From assembly GCF_000002425.4 (NCBI RefSeq), contig NC_037254.1, positions 5,301,084 to 5,365,083 of the forward strand: 64,000 nucleotides of DNA. The letters run 5' to 3'. Each line of letters starts with the position of its first letter. Position 1 is the first letter of the stretch. Shown here piece by piece: positions 10,324 to 22,716 of this stretch. Below the pieces are notes generated by a model. It ran no database searches and was not told where the DNA came from. It was given only the letters and a program-made list of their open reading frames with translations. Made by a program: the position numbers and the translations under genes. Source of the DNA: Physcomitrium patens (taxonomy: Eukaryota; Streptophyta; Bryopsida; Funariales; Funariaceae).

Positions 10324-12639
10324 AAAATCTTAACTAGTAGGAGGCTTATTAAGAGGGATGAAAGTAAGGCATGGTCGGATGAAGGTAAAGAATAGAGATC
10401 TTCATTCTTGTTGGTCGAAGGCCATACCCAATAGGCCTCTAGGAGGCTGTTTGAGGCCTTATTAAGGATTAAGGTTTCTCTTTTAAGGTCACTTGAGCAT
10501 TCGAGGCTAGAGTCAACAAGTTTAGGTTTTTGGATATAGATTGGATACAAATTTTGTATGATTTGGAGTTTTTATGAAGGAATTATTGGCACTGAAAGTT
10601 AAGGTGTCAATTTTGTATCTACTGTCACTCTCTAGGGCATAACATACGTTTACAAAGAGCAACAAAGGATCAGCAACTAGGGTTGGAGAGAGCACTTTTT
10701 TTTCTACACTTTTCATATACTATTTGATGAATTTAGAATTGAGATAAAGAAGTTATAGAGAGTTGAAGTCAGTGCATCCAAATCAAAGGCAATAACTAAG
10801 TGATTTTATTCATAGTAATGGTTGAAGACATATCTTGAGTTCTTAGACGAATTTTTAGCTCAAAATTTTAAGAAAAGATAGATTATTATATTAAGAAGTT
10901 ATATATATAAATTTTGTGGTATTTGAGTGCTTAATTTGTGAGATATGAAGAAAATTACACACATGTGTATAAAAACTAGGATTTGAAGCTACTATTAGGA
11001 TTTTGGTGATATCTTAAGATCCGCAACAAATTTGGAGTTGAAATTTGTTGTAGTAGTTGTTAGAAGTATATCAGTATTTCATGTAAAATTTACGTATGTT
11101 TGAACGGTCCAATTGGATTATGAATTATTGAAGTTCAAAAATAATATCCCTTAAGGATATATAAGGATTTAGAGTTTTATCATATTTTGGATGTTTTTGA
11201 AAACTTAAGACATATATTTGGTGTAATTGCTCCTAAAAGAAACTTGGTCTTTTTTATCTCAAGACCTGATTGAAAAATTAGTTGCAGCTAGGAGCCCAGT
11301 GCTTTCTTGAGGCAAATTCTCTCTACCCTGACAACGTGTCTAATTTTGAATTTGATGTACAAAAAACTCATGGCACCTTTTGATCAACATCAATAGCATA
11401 GCACAAGTAAAAACTTAGGGCTTAAGTAACTCACTATAGACTCAATAATGAAGATGTATAGATTACCAACTTGCCAAGGATATATTAGAGGCAACAAACA
11501 TAATCTTAAAATATTTTGTAAAACATCGATATCTTAAAAAATGATGTGATACAAAAAAAATATAAATGATTTTTTATTTTATAAGAATTTAATAAATAAA
11601 TAAATTTTTGATATTTATTCACATACATTGAAGATCCGAAACAAACACCATCATATGCATCAGGGATTTGCTACTGCAATATAAAATTTATACAATGGAA
11701 AAAAATCACCTTGCAATTTTTGATTTCATTCTTCTAAAATAATACCTAAAAATTTCTTCTCTTATAAATATCTTATAGATATGATGTAAGATACTTTAGA
11801 AGATTAAATATTACATGCCTAAGGTGATCACACCTACTTACAAATATATTACTTGTTTAAGAAGTTTATACTCCCTTGCACATCATACTTACTGAAATAG
11901 TCCAACAGTATGGTATTAGAAAAATAATAAATAAAGAAATAAGATTTTATCATGGTGTTGCTAGAATTAATAAGGATGAAACAAAGAAGAAGAATATTTA
12001 AAATTTGGGAGAAATACAATGGAGTAATTAAAAATTAATATAATATTAAATTAGTCTCAAGTAGTAGCATCATGAAGTAGAATAGTACAAAACCAAAGGC
12101 TATGTAATTCTAATTGAGTTAATATATATATATATATATATTAGTATCTCTACTATGTCTAATTCTATAGGATATTATCTCGTGCATATTCATAATCCTA
12201 AAAGGCCAAATAACAACTGCTCAACTCTATCCATTTAGATACAAGTATAATAATTTGACTAAATGTTATTCATCTAATAAAAAAGTACAATCTTACTTGA
12301 GAATATTTGAATAATATAAAGTATAATTATAGCAATAATGTAGATTTATATTCATTGTACTTTACCAACTATATTAAATTAATTACTTATGATGAAGGTG
12401 ATTCATGTGCTAAATAGTATTACAATACTTCATAAGACTCCTATTCCTAAATATAATACAAGAAGCTAGAGTTAACAGATTTCATCTCATGAGGCTATGT
12501 TACAATATCGAATTATATGCCTCCAATATTCAAAATTTATGCCTTTTTGGCATATGAAATCTAAGCAATTCATAGCTATTTTTTTTTACAGCCACCTCTA
12601 GTACAAATATACATGTTTATTATCTAGATGACCAAAAAA

Positions 12640-13438
12640 TAGAATATAGAAGTTGTAGTGAAGGAAAAAAAAGCCACTGTTATCTATCTGCCATTAAAAA
12701 TAATACTTGGATTTTGCTTTGAAGTACAAGAAATAGACTACGGAGAATTGGAAGAAGATTATTTGGTTAGATGGGATAAAAATCAACAAATTTAGTTCAG
12801 ATGGTAGAAAGTGGGTATGGAAACAAAAGAATCAATTCTCACTTGACAAGAAGATCTAAGAAATAGCTAAGCATGGGAGGTAGAAATATAATGATATGGA
12901 ATTTTATAGAATTAGAAAGATGGCACAGGTTGAGGGAAAGATGAATGCCAAGTAATTTGTAGAAATTCTTGAAAAAACATGTTCCCTAGCCTTGAAGAAT
13001 CTAGCAATTTTGAAGAAGAGGTAATTTTTTAGTAAGAAAACAATCTCAAGCATAATTAAAAATTAACATGGAAGTCGTTTGATTATCATGGAATTAAAAT
13101 AATAGATTGGTATGTTATCAAGGACATGAATTGAAAGAAGGTGCATAAACCTGAGAAATTTGTGTCAAAAAAAAATAACAAAATAGAAATAAAGAAGTAC
13201 CTTTGAAACGAACAAAGATCAAAGTACATGAAAAATACAATTTGCCACATCTTAGACTTCCTCAACATATGATTACTACTCCTTGTGGAACTTGTTCCTA
13301 GAGAGGGGTATAATGTTACAAATATATATCTACTATAGTTATTATCTAAGAAATATAAATATGTAGAATTAGATAAAAGTAGATTAATTTCATATTACCT
13401 TCTAGAAAAGCTTCCTAAAACCTCCTAGACTTTGTTTT

Positions 13439-13442
<4 letters not shown>
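12640..13442 (+). mobile_element. 3' end of a chromovirus copy with LTR start
   Basis: From about 13220 the sequence matches, in reverse complement, the region just outside the 3' LTR of element B (17040-16954): GAAAAATACAATTTG, CTCAACATATGA, CCTTGTGGAACTTGTTCCTA, and then a purine-rich tract. An LTR start TGTTACAAATATATATC at 13314 follows and is homologous to the LTR start at 61213. The LTR is cut at 13442 by an (AT)n run. This copy points right while element A, starting at about 13520, points left, so two 3' ends face each other across the microsatellite. Confidence 0.6.

Positions 13443-13443
<1 letters not shown>

Positions 13444-13484
<41 letters not shown>
13444..13484. repeat. (AT)n microsatellite at an element junction
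   Basis: About twenty AT units exactly where a plus-strand LTR fragment ends and a minus-strand element begins. Confidence 0.95.
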
Positions 13485-13488
<4 letters not shown>

Positions 13489-14776
13489 ATTTGTAGTTGA
13501 TTAATAGATTAAAATAGATCCTCTCAATCATTAATAATGTCCTAGTTTATAGTGGAAAGACCATCATATGTTTTGATCATTGTTGAAACTTTCATAATTT
13601 CTTTCAAACAAAACATTTGTAACACCATCAAAAATTGTACCTTCCTCCAATAAAATCACCAAACATTGAGAGATTTTTTTCAGGTTATGATATCAAATTT
13701 GTTGTATCTTGCTATCTAATCAAAGAAGAACATATTATTTTTGAAGTTCTTCATGTCTAGTACATTATCTTAAAGGTTGTAATAATTACAATTTCTTGTT
13801 TGGTAAGTCAGCAAATGATAGCTCTTAAGTTGAATTTGTCAACTGTTGGTTCTTGATTTCTTTAATGCCACAATTACAAAAAAATTACAAATAAGAATAG
13901 AAGGTGGAATGCAATCTTTTCTGAATTGTATTTCTTTTATAGCAAAGGTTTACTATCCCTCATATTAATTTTGATGGATGTCATTGATGAAAAGTCTCTA
14001 ACATCTTTGCTATATTTACAAGATTATTTTCTAGCTCTCATGTGAATTTATTAATATCATATTTATACCAATAAATAAGATATTTTAACTTATTTTGGCT
14101 CCGCCTTGAATCTAAAACTTCTTCTACCTTAAATTCTTCATTATTGTCAACTTTCATAGGAAGAAGTGGGACTTGTCTTCTTTTTGGTATATTCACAATC
14201 TTTTATTGGTTAAAAAGAGATACGTAGAGTACAAGATGGATCTTCATTGACTTTGATAGATATAATCAATAAGCAACTAGATTAATTTGTCCACAAATAG
14301 AAAAAGCTCCAAGTTTGCCATAGTCCAACTTATCACAAAGACAAGTAGTCTTGATATTATTAGTCTTGACAAAGTAATCATATCTTATCACCTACATTGA
14401 ATTGTAGTTGCTCATTTTGATAAGCATCCATGTTGATCTATTATTGTTCTTGAGCCTTTTTTAATTTTTCCTTCATTATTACATATAGCTTTGACAAATG
14501 ATAATATCTATTGATAATCCATATTACCAATAAATATTGCTAAGAAAAAACTTGGCAATTTCTTTACCTATGATAGATTTTGTGCATGGTACAAAATGTG
14601 CCATTTTGATAAAAATGATCTACTATCACAAATATAGAATCATACAATTTTGAGATTAAAAGATCCATAATAAAATCCATAGAAATAGAAGACCATGGTT
14701 GTTTTAAAATAAGATAAATGATGAAGAATTTTTGACCTTGAACAAAGTCTTTTATAGCCTTTCACATTTGTGGCCA

Positions 14777-15034
14777 CTAAAAATCTTTAGATATTAGCTC
14801 CAAAGTCTTATTGTATCCAAAATATCCTACTGTTGGAAAGTCATGACGTACTTGAAGAAAATATAAATGTGCTTTTCTTTTTAAAATATATAGGCATCCT
14901 TTGGAATGTAGTAGGTTGTTTTTAAATTCAAACTTAGAAGTATCACGGGATTTAAAAGAAATATTCTTGATACTATGAACAAGAGAATCAAAGGACATAC
15001 TTGATTGAATTTGCTTAAAAAAAAGTTGAATCAA
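14777..15034 (-). pseudogene. Element A integrase zinc-binding region
   Basis: An 85-codon stretch containing ILKRKAHLYFLQVRHDFPTV and GYFGYNKTLELISKDFWW (the last residues lie past a stop). It corresponds to the H-H part of the gypsy integrase HHCC domain and the following G--G--KT-ELI---FWWP. Cysteines after it are not preserved. It is a relic of the DNA-insertion enzyme of element A. Confidence 0.65.
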
Positions 15035-15441
15035 TAGTCAATGTTGATTTTACTACTCAAAGATAAAATTATTGTCGCTTCAATAAAATTATCTTTTATT
15101 GATCAAAAATTGTATCTCCTTCTTTTGGTGCAAAATAAAAATGTCTAGAAAGGGCATCGGATAAATCTTGTTGTTTTTTTTGCCATTAAGTAATATTAAA
15201 CTCGAATCTTGACAAAGACATGCTCCAACAAGCCTAGCAATGATTCAATATACATGTTGATATAAAATACTTGAGGTTCTTCTGATTTATATATATGGTG
15301 ATTGGACTAGAAGTGCCTTCTATATAATAACACCATACTTAAAAAGAATCTATGATTACAAGAAGTTTTTTTTCATGGATTTCATACTTAATTTTGGCTA
15401 TTGACAATTTTTTGGAATGAAAAGTGACTAGATGGAGCTTG

Positions 15442-16400
15442 TCATCTTTTCCTATTTATGACAAAATAGCACCTATAGCAAAATCTGATGTAATTATTTC
15501 CATAAAAAATACCTTCAAAAAGACAATACAAGATTGGTGTAAAAATAAATGTTGACTTCAAAGCTTCAAATGATGCTTCAACTTCTTTGCTCCAATCAAG
15601 TTTGTCTTTGTATGTAAGACATGTAAGAGGAGCCACAACTTAAAAAAAATTCTTAATAGAGATATAATAGTAATTGATAAAATTTAAAAAGTATTACAAA
15701 TTTTTTATTATTTTTGAAATCTTCTAATCTATAATAATTTAAATCTTCTTCGGATCCATCATAAGTCTTTCATTGAAAATGATATATCTTAAAAAATCAA
15801 CTTAAGTAGTATAGAATATACACTTTTTCAACTTGGTATACAATCCCACATCTCTAAGTTTTTGTAACATGTGACAAATATGAATTTCATATCTTTTTGT
15901 TCTCTTAGAATAGATTAAAATGTCGTTTAAGTAACAGACAACAAAATCATCTAAAAACTCACAAAAAATATCATTCATAAGATGTTGAAAAGCAGTTGGT
16001 GCATTCATAAGTCCAAAAAGTATGACATAATATTCAAAGTACCTATATCTTGTTCAAAATGCAGTCTTCCATTTATCTTCTTCTTTAATATGGACCAAGT
16101 TATATGCTCCTTGTAGATCTATTTTTGTATAGATCTTAACCTAATTTAGTTGATGAAGAAATTCAAATATCAAGGATAAAGGATACATATTCTTGATGGT
16201 AATCTTGTTGAGTCCTCAATAATCTATATACATTAAGAATGATCCATCTTTTTTCTTCACAAATAACATAGGAGCTTCTGCAAGAGGTTTCAAAAAGTAT
16301 ATGAAATTTTTATCTAAGTTCTTATCAATATATTTCTTGAGTTCAGCCAACTCATTTTATAATAAATTGTAGATTGGACCAAATGGTAGTTGACTTCTAT
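15442..16400 (-). pseudogene. Element A RT and RNase H relic
   Basis: In order on the minus strand: PFGPIYN-L, NELAELKKYIDKNL, then NAPTAFQHLMNDIF, FVVCYLNDILIYSK (YxDD mutated to YLND), KLRDVGLYTKLKKC, and RNase H leader CLTYKDKLDWSKEVEASFEALKS. The catalytic YLDD has lost its first Asp (D to N), and stops and frameshifts separate the pieces. Homologous throughout to element B at 20040-20880. Confidence 0.75.
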
Positions 16401-16408
16401 CTTTAAGG

Positions 16409-16953
16409 TATTAAGGATATGAATCTCAAAGAAAGAGAATCGTCAATACAATCTTGTGTCACTAAAGATAACTAGAAAGTCATTCAAAAGATAATGTCAC
16501 ATTAATTAGAATGGCTATTGTCAAAAACAAGATTAGAAAGATTGGAAACTATACTAAGCACTAGAACGGTATTGACAAGAGTGAAGAAGGCTTCACTCTT
16601 ATCTCCATATATACTCTTAACTAGGAGCTACATGACAATATCTTATAGGACCTCTAAAATATTTTGACTTTGCTAGCCATATGTCTTGACTTGAAAAGTA
16701 AGTTATTTATATATGTACCACATGATTAGCTTGATCTACAAGTTATTATGCAGAGTTAACTTGTTCCACAAGCTACCAACATGTGATTAACTTGTTGGCC
16801 AAGTTTCTGACCTACAAATACATCTAAAGTCAAAATCACATCTATGAAGATTCTAAGAAGCTTTATTAAAGACTTTATGAAATTAATCTATATTTATCTA
16901 CTTCTACTTAATCATATAAGTAATTATTGAAGTAAATATATATGTTCGTGATG
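16409..16953 (-). repeat. Element B 3' LTR
   Basis: Reverse complement matches the LTRs at 22717-23283 and 61213-61775 across its length, including the TSS-proximal hairpin (ACAAGAGTGAAG / CTTCACTCTTAT near 16567-16592) and AGCTACCAACATGTG. The PPT (minus strand AAAAGGAGGGAGTAA) abuts its inner end. Confidence 0.85.
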
Positions 16954-17520
16954 TTACTCCCTCCTTTTAGGAACAAGTTCCATAAGGAATAATCTTCATA
17001 TATTGAGAAAACTCAAGATGCAACAAATTATATTTTCCACATACTTCAATCTTTCCTCTCTTCGAAGATGGTTGATATGCCCTCTCAGCCATGAATAGTG
17101 TTTCATAACAAAGCAAGAGACCACCCTATTATTTGGTTGTTGTTGAGGTCTTTGTAACTTCATTCAAATAAAATATTTGAAACACCGTCAAGAGTTGTTC
17201 ATACCTTTAATTTAATCACCAAATAGGGGGAGTCTCTTCCAAGGTCATGATACCAAACACGTTGTATCTTACTATCTATTCAAGAAAAGACATGTTGTTC
17301 TTGAAGATCTTCATCTCAATTTTTATCGTCTTGAAGATTGTAACAATTACAGTATCTCATCTAGTAAATCCGTAAATAAAAGCTCTTGATTTAAATATGC
17401 TCATTGTTGGTTTTCCATCTCTTTAGTATCACAAATACACACAAGCTACAAAAAAAGATAGAAGGTAGAATATTATCTTCCTTTGATCTTGTTTCTTTTA
17501 TAGCAAAGATTTGCTATTAT

Positions 17521-17733
17521 TCATCTTGATTTTGATGGATTTTGTTGATGAAAAGCTTCAACTCTCTTTGCTACATTTACAAGATTCTTTGATGGCTCCC
17601 ACGTGCATTCACTAATATCATATCTATGCCAATGAACAAGATATTTCAACCTATTTTGGTGCTCCCTTGAGTCTAAGACTTCTTCCATTTCAAATTCTTG
17701 ATTATTATTTACTTCTATAAGAAGAAGTGGCAT
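17521..17733 (-). pseudogene. Element B chromodomain
   Basis: A 70-codon open stretch containing EMEEVLDSREHQNRLKYLVH, then WHRYDISECTWEP and NLVNVAKRVEAFHQ. This is a chromodomain: V-x-x-(I/V)-L-D-S-R, YLV-W-x-x-Y, (C)TWEP, N-L, and a C-terminal helix. It is placed after the integrase, as in chromoviruses, where it is thought to guide insertion to particular chromatin. One aromatic cage residue is altered (W-H-R-Y instead of the usual W-K-G-Y/W). It is the best preserved domain of element B. Confidence 0.85.
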
Positions 17734-17995
17734 TTGTCTTCTTTCAAATATATTTATTATCTTATATGGTTCAAGAAGGGATATGTAAAATATATTGTGG
17801 ATATTTATAGACTTTGATAGATGTAATCAATAAGCAATATGATTGATTTTTTTGACAAATAGAAAAAAGTCCCAACTTAAAATAGTCCAACTTATCACAA
17901 TGACAAGTAGTCTTGATATTGCGATGAAGTAACTATACCTTGTCACCTATGTTGAATTGTGGTTGCTCCATATGATAGACATACACGTTGGTCTT

Positions 17996-18790
17996 TTACC
18001 ATCTTTGAGCTTCTTTTAATTGTATCTTCATTGTTGTATGTAGCTCTAACAAATGATTTACTAAATCTTCTACCGCAAGATTATAAACTTTTGAAAAGTC
18101 AAAAGTATCAAATTGTAGATGATAACTAAAATTAGTAAAAAAAAGATATTTTTTGAGTAGAAAAATATATTGAATTATTATATGTAATCTTTGCCAACAG
18201 CAAAAGAGTTGTCCAATCACTTGATGATAGTTGATAATACACCTCAAATACTATTCCAAAATTTGATTCACTTGTTCTGTTTGTCCATCAATTTGAGGAT
18301 AAAAAGCCAAAAAAAGCTTTATATCTCCTTTAGAATCTTGAATAAGGTTCTTCAAAATCTTGATACAAATTGAGTCCTCTTATCTAATATAATATCCTTT
18401 GATAATCTATGATACCTATAGATATTGTCAATAAAAAGCTTAGTTATTTCTTCACTTGAAATAGATTTTGTACATAGTACAAAATGTGCTATTTTGGTGA
18501 AGCAATCTACAATTACAAATATGAAATCATGTGAACTTGAGATTAGAAGATTCGTGATAAAATCCATAGAAATAGAAGACTATTTTTGTTTTAGAATAGG
18601 TAATGGTTGAAGCAGTCCATAAGGTCTATGGCAAGGAGTTTTGGATCTTTAATAAGTATCATATGATTATACAAAGCTTTTTATCATCTTTCACATTTGC
18701 GGCCACCAAAAATCTCTAGATATAAGTTCTAAATTCTTATTATATTTAAAATATCCTACTATTGAAAAACCATGATGTGCTTGAAGAATA
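17996..18790 (-). pseudogene. Element B integrase relic
   Basis: HHCC part near 18690-18785 (AHHGFSIVGYFKYNKNLELI, then SRDFWWP). Catalytic core at 18352-18567 begins MDFITNLLISSSHDFIFVIV and includes VDCFTKIAHF (first Asp) and a mutated S-D-R-G-T-Q-F site (ILDKRTQF, second Asp kept). The region 17996-18100 encodes the C-terminal helix (ELHTTMKIQLKEAQRW). Frameshifts separate the pieces, so the enzyme is dead. Confidence 0.75.
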
Positions 18791-19157
18791 CATAAATGTG
18801 TTTTTTTTTCAGGAACTTATAGGTGTCTTTTGAAATAGAGAAGGTTATTTTAAACTCAAACTTTGAAATATTGTGAGACTTAGAAAAAGATTCTTGATAT
18901 CATGAAAAAGAGGATCAGCGGACATACTTAATTGGATTTTCTTGATAAACGTTGAATCAACAGTTAATGTTGATTTTATTGCTCAATGATGAAAATACTC
19001 AGGCTTCAAGAAAATTATTCTTTGTTGATCAAAAGATGCATCTCCTTCTTTTGGTGCAAGATAAGAACATCTAAAAAGGGTGTCTAATAGACCTTGTTGT
19101 TTTCCAAGTCAATAAAGTATCTTGAAATTGAATTTGGATAAAGACATGCTCCAACGG

Positions 19158-19684
19158 TGTCATTTTGTGACATGATTATATAGTAAAAATATGACTAAAA
19201 ATGATTTTTTAATTAATACTCTATTATATTAATTTAACAAGAATTCAAAATATTTTAATAAGACTTTTATGAAAGCCTCTTAATCTATTTTCTTGTCTTA
19301 ATAGCAAATAGATAAAAACTTAGTTAGTATTTTTATCTTTTAGGATATAGAAACTTTTTATTGCCTTAGAAAGGCCATAAATTGTTAAAATCAGGTTAGA
19401 TTGATACCCGAGGATCGATCGTTTGTGAGACGGGGTTGAAGTCAGACCTTTGGTCATTAAAATGACTACCTAGGGTAAATTAAGGTTTTATTTGAAGATC
19501 ACAGGTCAGGATTTGAGAGCTAGCTTTAAGCTCTTTCCAAAGGTATTAAGATTGTTTTTTTAGAATTTTTTAGAACTTAGCAATTATTGTTCAAAGTCAA
19601 GGTTTGTATTGATGATTTGGATTTTATATAATACACAACTAGGTATCTAGTGCATTCCTAAATAAGACAATACATAATAAGACA
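19158..19684. mobile_element. Solo LTR nested in element B RNase H
   Basis: Element B coding sequence stops at AAGACATGCTCCAAC and resumes at AGGCTTGACAATGATTC. In element A the same site reads continuously (GCTCCAACAAGCCTAGCAATG, about 15208). The inserted block runs TGTCATTTTG...ATAAGACA, giving TG...CA ends. The flanks CAAC/CAAT suggest a decayed 4-5 bp target duplication. No internal sequence remains. A relative lies at 3945-4563. Confidence 0.75.
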
Positions 19685-19689
19685 ATAGG

Positions 19690-20880
19690 CTTGACAATGA
19701 TTCAAAACACATGCTGATATGAAGTACTTGAGGTTCTTATGATCTATATATATATATATATATATATGATAAGTAGACTTAAAGCGTCTTCTAGCTAATG
19801 ATGCCATTCTTGAAATAAATCCACGATTACAAGGAGCTCTTTATCATGGATCTCATAATTAATTTCAGCTACTAAAAATTTCTTGGAATGAAAAGCTATT
19901 GAATGGAATCTATCATTTTTTCCCATTTGTGACAACACAACATCTATAGCAAAGTCTGATCCATCTGTTTCCATAAAAAAATACCTTAAAAAAGTAGACG
20001 CAATACAAGATTGGTACAAAGGTAAATTCCTTCTTTAAAGCATCAAATAATGCTTTTGCTTCTTTATTCTATTAAAGTTTGTCTTTACAAGTCAAATGTA
20101 TAAGTAGAGTTGCAATTTGAAAAAAATTCTTCATGAAGATTTGATAGTAATTAGAAAAGCCTAAAAAACATTATACATTTTGTATTGTTCTTGGAATCTT
20201 CCAATCTATGATAGTTTGGACCTTCTTGGGATCTATCATAAGGCCTTCATTGGAAATGATGTATCCTAAAAAGTCAACTTGAATAGTGTGGAATACACAC
20301 TTTTTCAACTTGGCATATAATCTTATATCTCTAAGTTTTTGTAACACACAACAAACATGAAGTTCATGTTTATCTGTGTTCTTAGAATAGATTAGAATAT
20401 CGTCTAAATAACAAACGATAAAATTATCTAAAAACTCACAAAAAACATCATTCATAAGATGTTAAAAAGTAGTTGGTGCATTCATGAATCCAAAAGGCAT
20501 GACATTATATTCAAAATGTCCATACATAATTCAAAAAGCAATCTTCTATTCATCTCCTTCTTTGATACAAATTAAGTTGTATGCTCCTCGTAGATCTATT
20601 TTGATATAGATCTTTGCTTGATTGAGTTGGTCAAGAAGTCCTAAAATTAAAGGCAAAGGATGCCTATTTTTTATGGTGATCTTATTGAGTCCTCAATAAT
20701 TCACACACATCCGCAGAGATCCGTCTTTTTTCTTCACAAATAAGATAGGAGCTCTAGTTGGAGATTTAGAATAGCATATGAAGTTCTTTACCAAGTTCTC
20801 ATCAATGTACTCCTTTAGTGCAGCCAACTTATTCTACAATAAGCTATAGATTGGTTCGAATAGTAATTGAACTTGTTCTT
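19690..20880 (-). pseudogene. Element B RT and RNase H relic
   Basis: RT core at 20171-20455 includes FIVCYLDDILIYSKNTDKHE with intact YLDD, KLRDIRLYAKLKKCVFHT, and VDFLGYIISNEGLMIDPKKV. RNase H follows at 19795-20019 with FFMETDGSDFAIDVVLSQMG (the DxS site of gypsy RNase H) and INYEIHDKELLVIV. Upstream RT fingers at 20460-20830 are readable in fragments (AYNL-, DPSLRM). Stops disrupt the frame, and the tether is split by the nested LTR. Confidence 0.8.
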
Positions 20881-21560
20881 GTAAATCAATTGAACAATCA
20901 CAAGGTTGATGCTCTGGAAGAATATCTTCATTTTTCTTTTCAAAAACTTCTTGAAATTCTTTGTATTGGCTAGAAATACCACTTGATATTTTTTTCACCA
21001 TTAGAAATGGGCATAGCATATATAGCAAAAGATGATCCTTCTTTTATAGCATGCATGAAAGCTCTTGTACCTACCAATAAAGTTTTGGAAGTATTAGACT
21101 TATATACTTCTATTTTGCTAATTTGAACTTGGATTATACTACCAGAAAAGTTAAGGTTATGAAAAATCTAATCTATTTGAGGATTATATTTTTCTAGCCT
21201 TGATAATCCTAAAATAATCAGATTGGAGGGAGATCTTATTATATTAAATACTCCTATACTTTTATGATCTTTAATTGTTACATCTAAAAAAATACTCTCA
21301 TAAATAATATTTTCAGAAGATAATAAATGACCATCTATGACTTCAATATGTACAGATTTAGTTTTTTTGACTAAAGGTATTTTTTGACTTTTGACAAAAT
21401 CTTTTTTTATAAAAAAAGGCTGAGGCTCCTGAATCTAATAAGGCAAGGACTTTGTAATTTTTAGGTCATAAACGCACATCTATTGTAAAACAAGATGAAG
21501 GGTTTGAAGAGAAAATAGGACCTTTATTAGGTGTTGTAAATGATTCCAGTTACACAGCCC
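20881..21560 (-). pseudogene. Element B protease relic and RT border
   Basis: The active site is readable near 21420-21455 as VLALLDSGAS, an aspartic protease D-S-G motif. Next comes a region equivalent to VINGHSS--IFNII-SPSN in copy C. The open block 20834-21028 (SGISSQYKEFQEVFEKKNED, ILPEHQP, CSIDL) is the spacer that precedes the RT. Frames are broken between blocks. Confidence 0.7.
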
Positions 21561-21589
21561 TTATTATAGCTGAAAAAACTTGTTTTCTA

Positions 21590-22470
21590 ACACATTATCT
21601 TTTTTGGTAATTGTACTCCTTATTTTGTAATTGTGTTGCTTCTTTGGATAATGTTGAGCAATGTATTTAGCTTCTCTATAATATAAAGATAAACCTTCTT
21701 AGTGACATCAAGTCTTTTCCTGCTTTATGAGAGTTTTAAAATATATTATATCAATTTGCATTAGTTTTGGCCTTGATGAATATATTTCAAAAAACTTAGA
21801 AGCTACTGCCATTACTTAATTTGTTCTTCTCAAGTCAAGTCTTTTTTCTTGATGTCTTTTAAATAATTGATTATTGCATGCAATGGCTTGAGTAATAAAT
21901 TGATCCAAAGATTTTGTTTTTGACATTGTTAATAGCAAATCTTTGACACTATCTTTTAATCCATATTGAAATTGATTAATAAGTGCTTTGTCATTCCAGT
22001 CCACATTACAAACAAGGTTTTGGAATTCAATAGCATATGTGGTGGCTGATTGTGATCCTTGTTGTAAAGATAAGAATTTGGTCTCTGCTACTCATTTCCA
22101 ATCACTTTCTTTAAATGTCACTCTAAACACTTCTAGGAATGAATTCAAATCATAAAAGAATTGAAAATCTTTTTTCATTAAAAGTACAAACTAAGAGAGA
22201 GCACTTCTTAATAGAAGCGCCCTTATGAATCCAACTTGAGTAAATACATGAAGATATTGAAAAGAATGCAACCTTAGATAGAGCTTGACTTATTGCAAAA
22301 ATCCTTGAAATTTTGATCTTGTTCCATCAAGCTTCTCAAGCGTATTAATCCTTGTTCCCATCATACTTATAGAAGAAAAACTCCTTAGATTTGCTTATAA
22401 GGTCGATCTACTGACTTCCTTCAATTGCACAACTTCTTGCCGCAGACTCTGAACTTCTTATATAGGTGTA
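21590..22470 (-). pseudogene. Element B gag relic
   Basis: The nucleocapsid zinc knuckle is recognisable but destroyed: LYYREAKYIAQHYPKKQ stands where copy C has CLYCGEPKHTAQHCPKK, so two Cys have become Tyr. The capsid C-terminus is at 21816-22004 (MDWNDKALINQFQYGLKDSV, KDLLLTMSK, then LDQFITQAIACNNQLF), aligned to the SQFLYGLEYEVKKLML region of copy C. N-terminal gag is readable only in fragments. Confidence 0.7.
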
Positions 22471-22716
22471 GGCATAGTATCTCTATGATTTACATTAGAA
22501 ATATGTGAGATTTCTACTCTAAGAGTAATCTGCAATCTCTAATAAAAATTTCCATAAAGAGATTGCAGATCTTTCTTTGAGGAAAGATCAGTGTTAAAAA
22601 ATAAGATTTTTTTTGTTTAAAAGGTGGATAGTCCGCAACCTTCAAAATACAATAGTAGAAGTGGAATAATTCACTCACTTCTAAAATAAGACAAAAATAG
22701 TATGTTATAAATAGTA

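Larger units (their letters stand above)
9791..12600. other. AT-rich repeat debris
   Basis: No gene recognised. Several phrases (CCAATTGGATTATGAA near 11108; CACACATGTGTATAAAAACTAG near 10960) resemble, in reverse orientation, LTR-like sequence at 4900-5600, so an inverted LTR of that family is possible but weak. Contains an (AT)n run at 9943-9974 and a spaced direct repeat at 10245-10323. Confidence 0.3.

Noticed and set aside
11895..11920. GTATGGTATTAGAAA resembling the initiator-Met PBS of an LTR element
   Set aside because: No LTR end or coding domain could be tied to it, and in AT-rich DNA a partial match is expected by chance.
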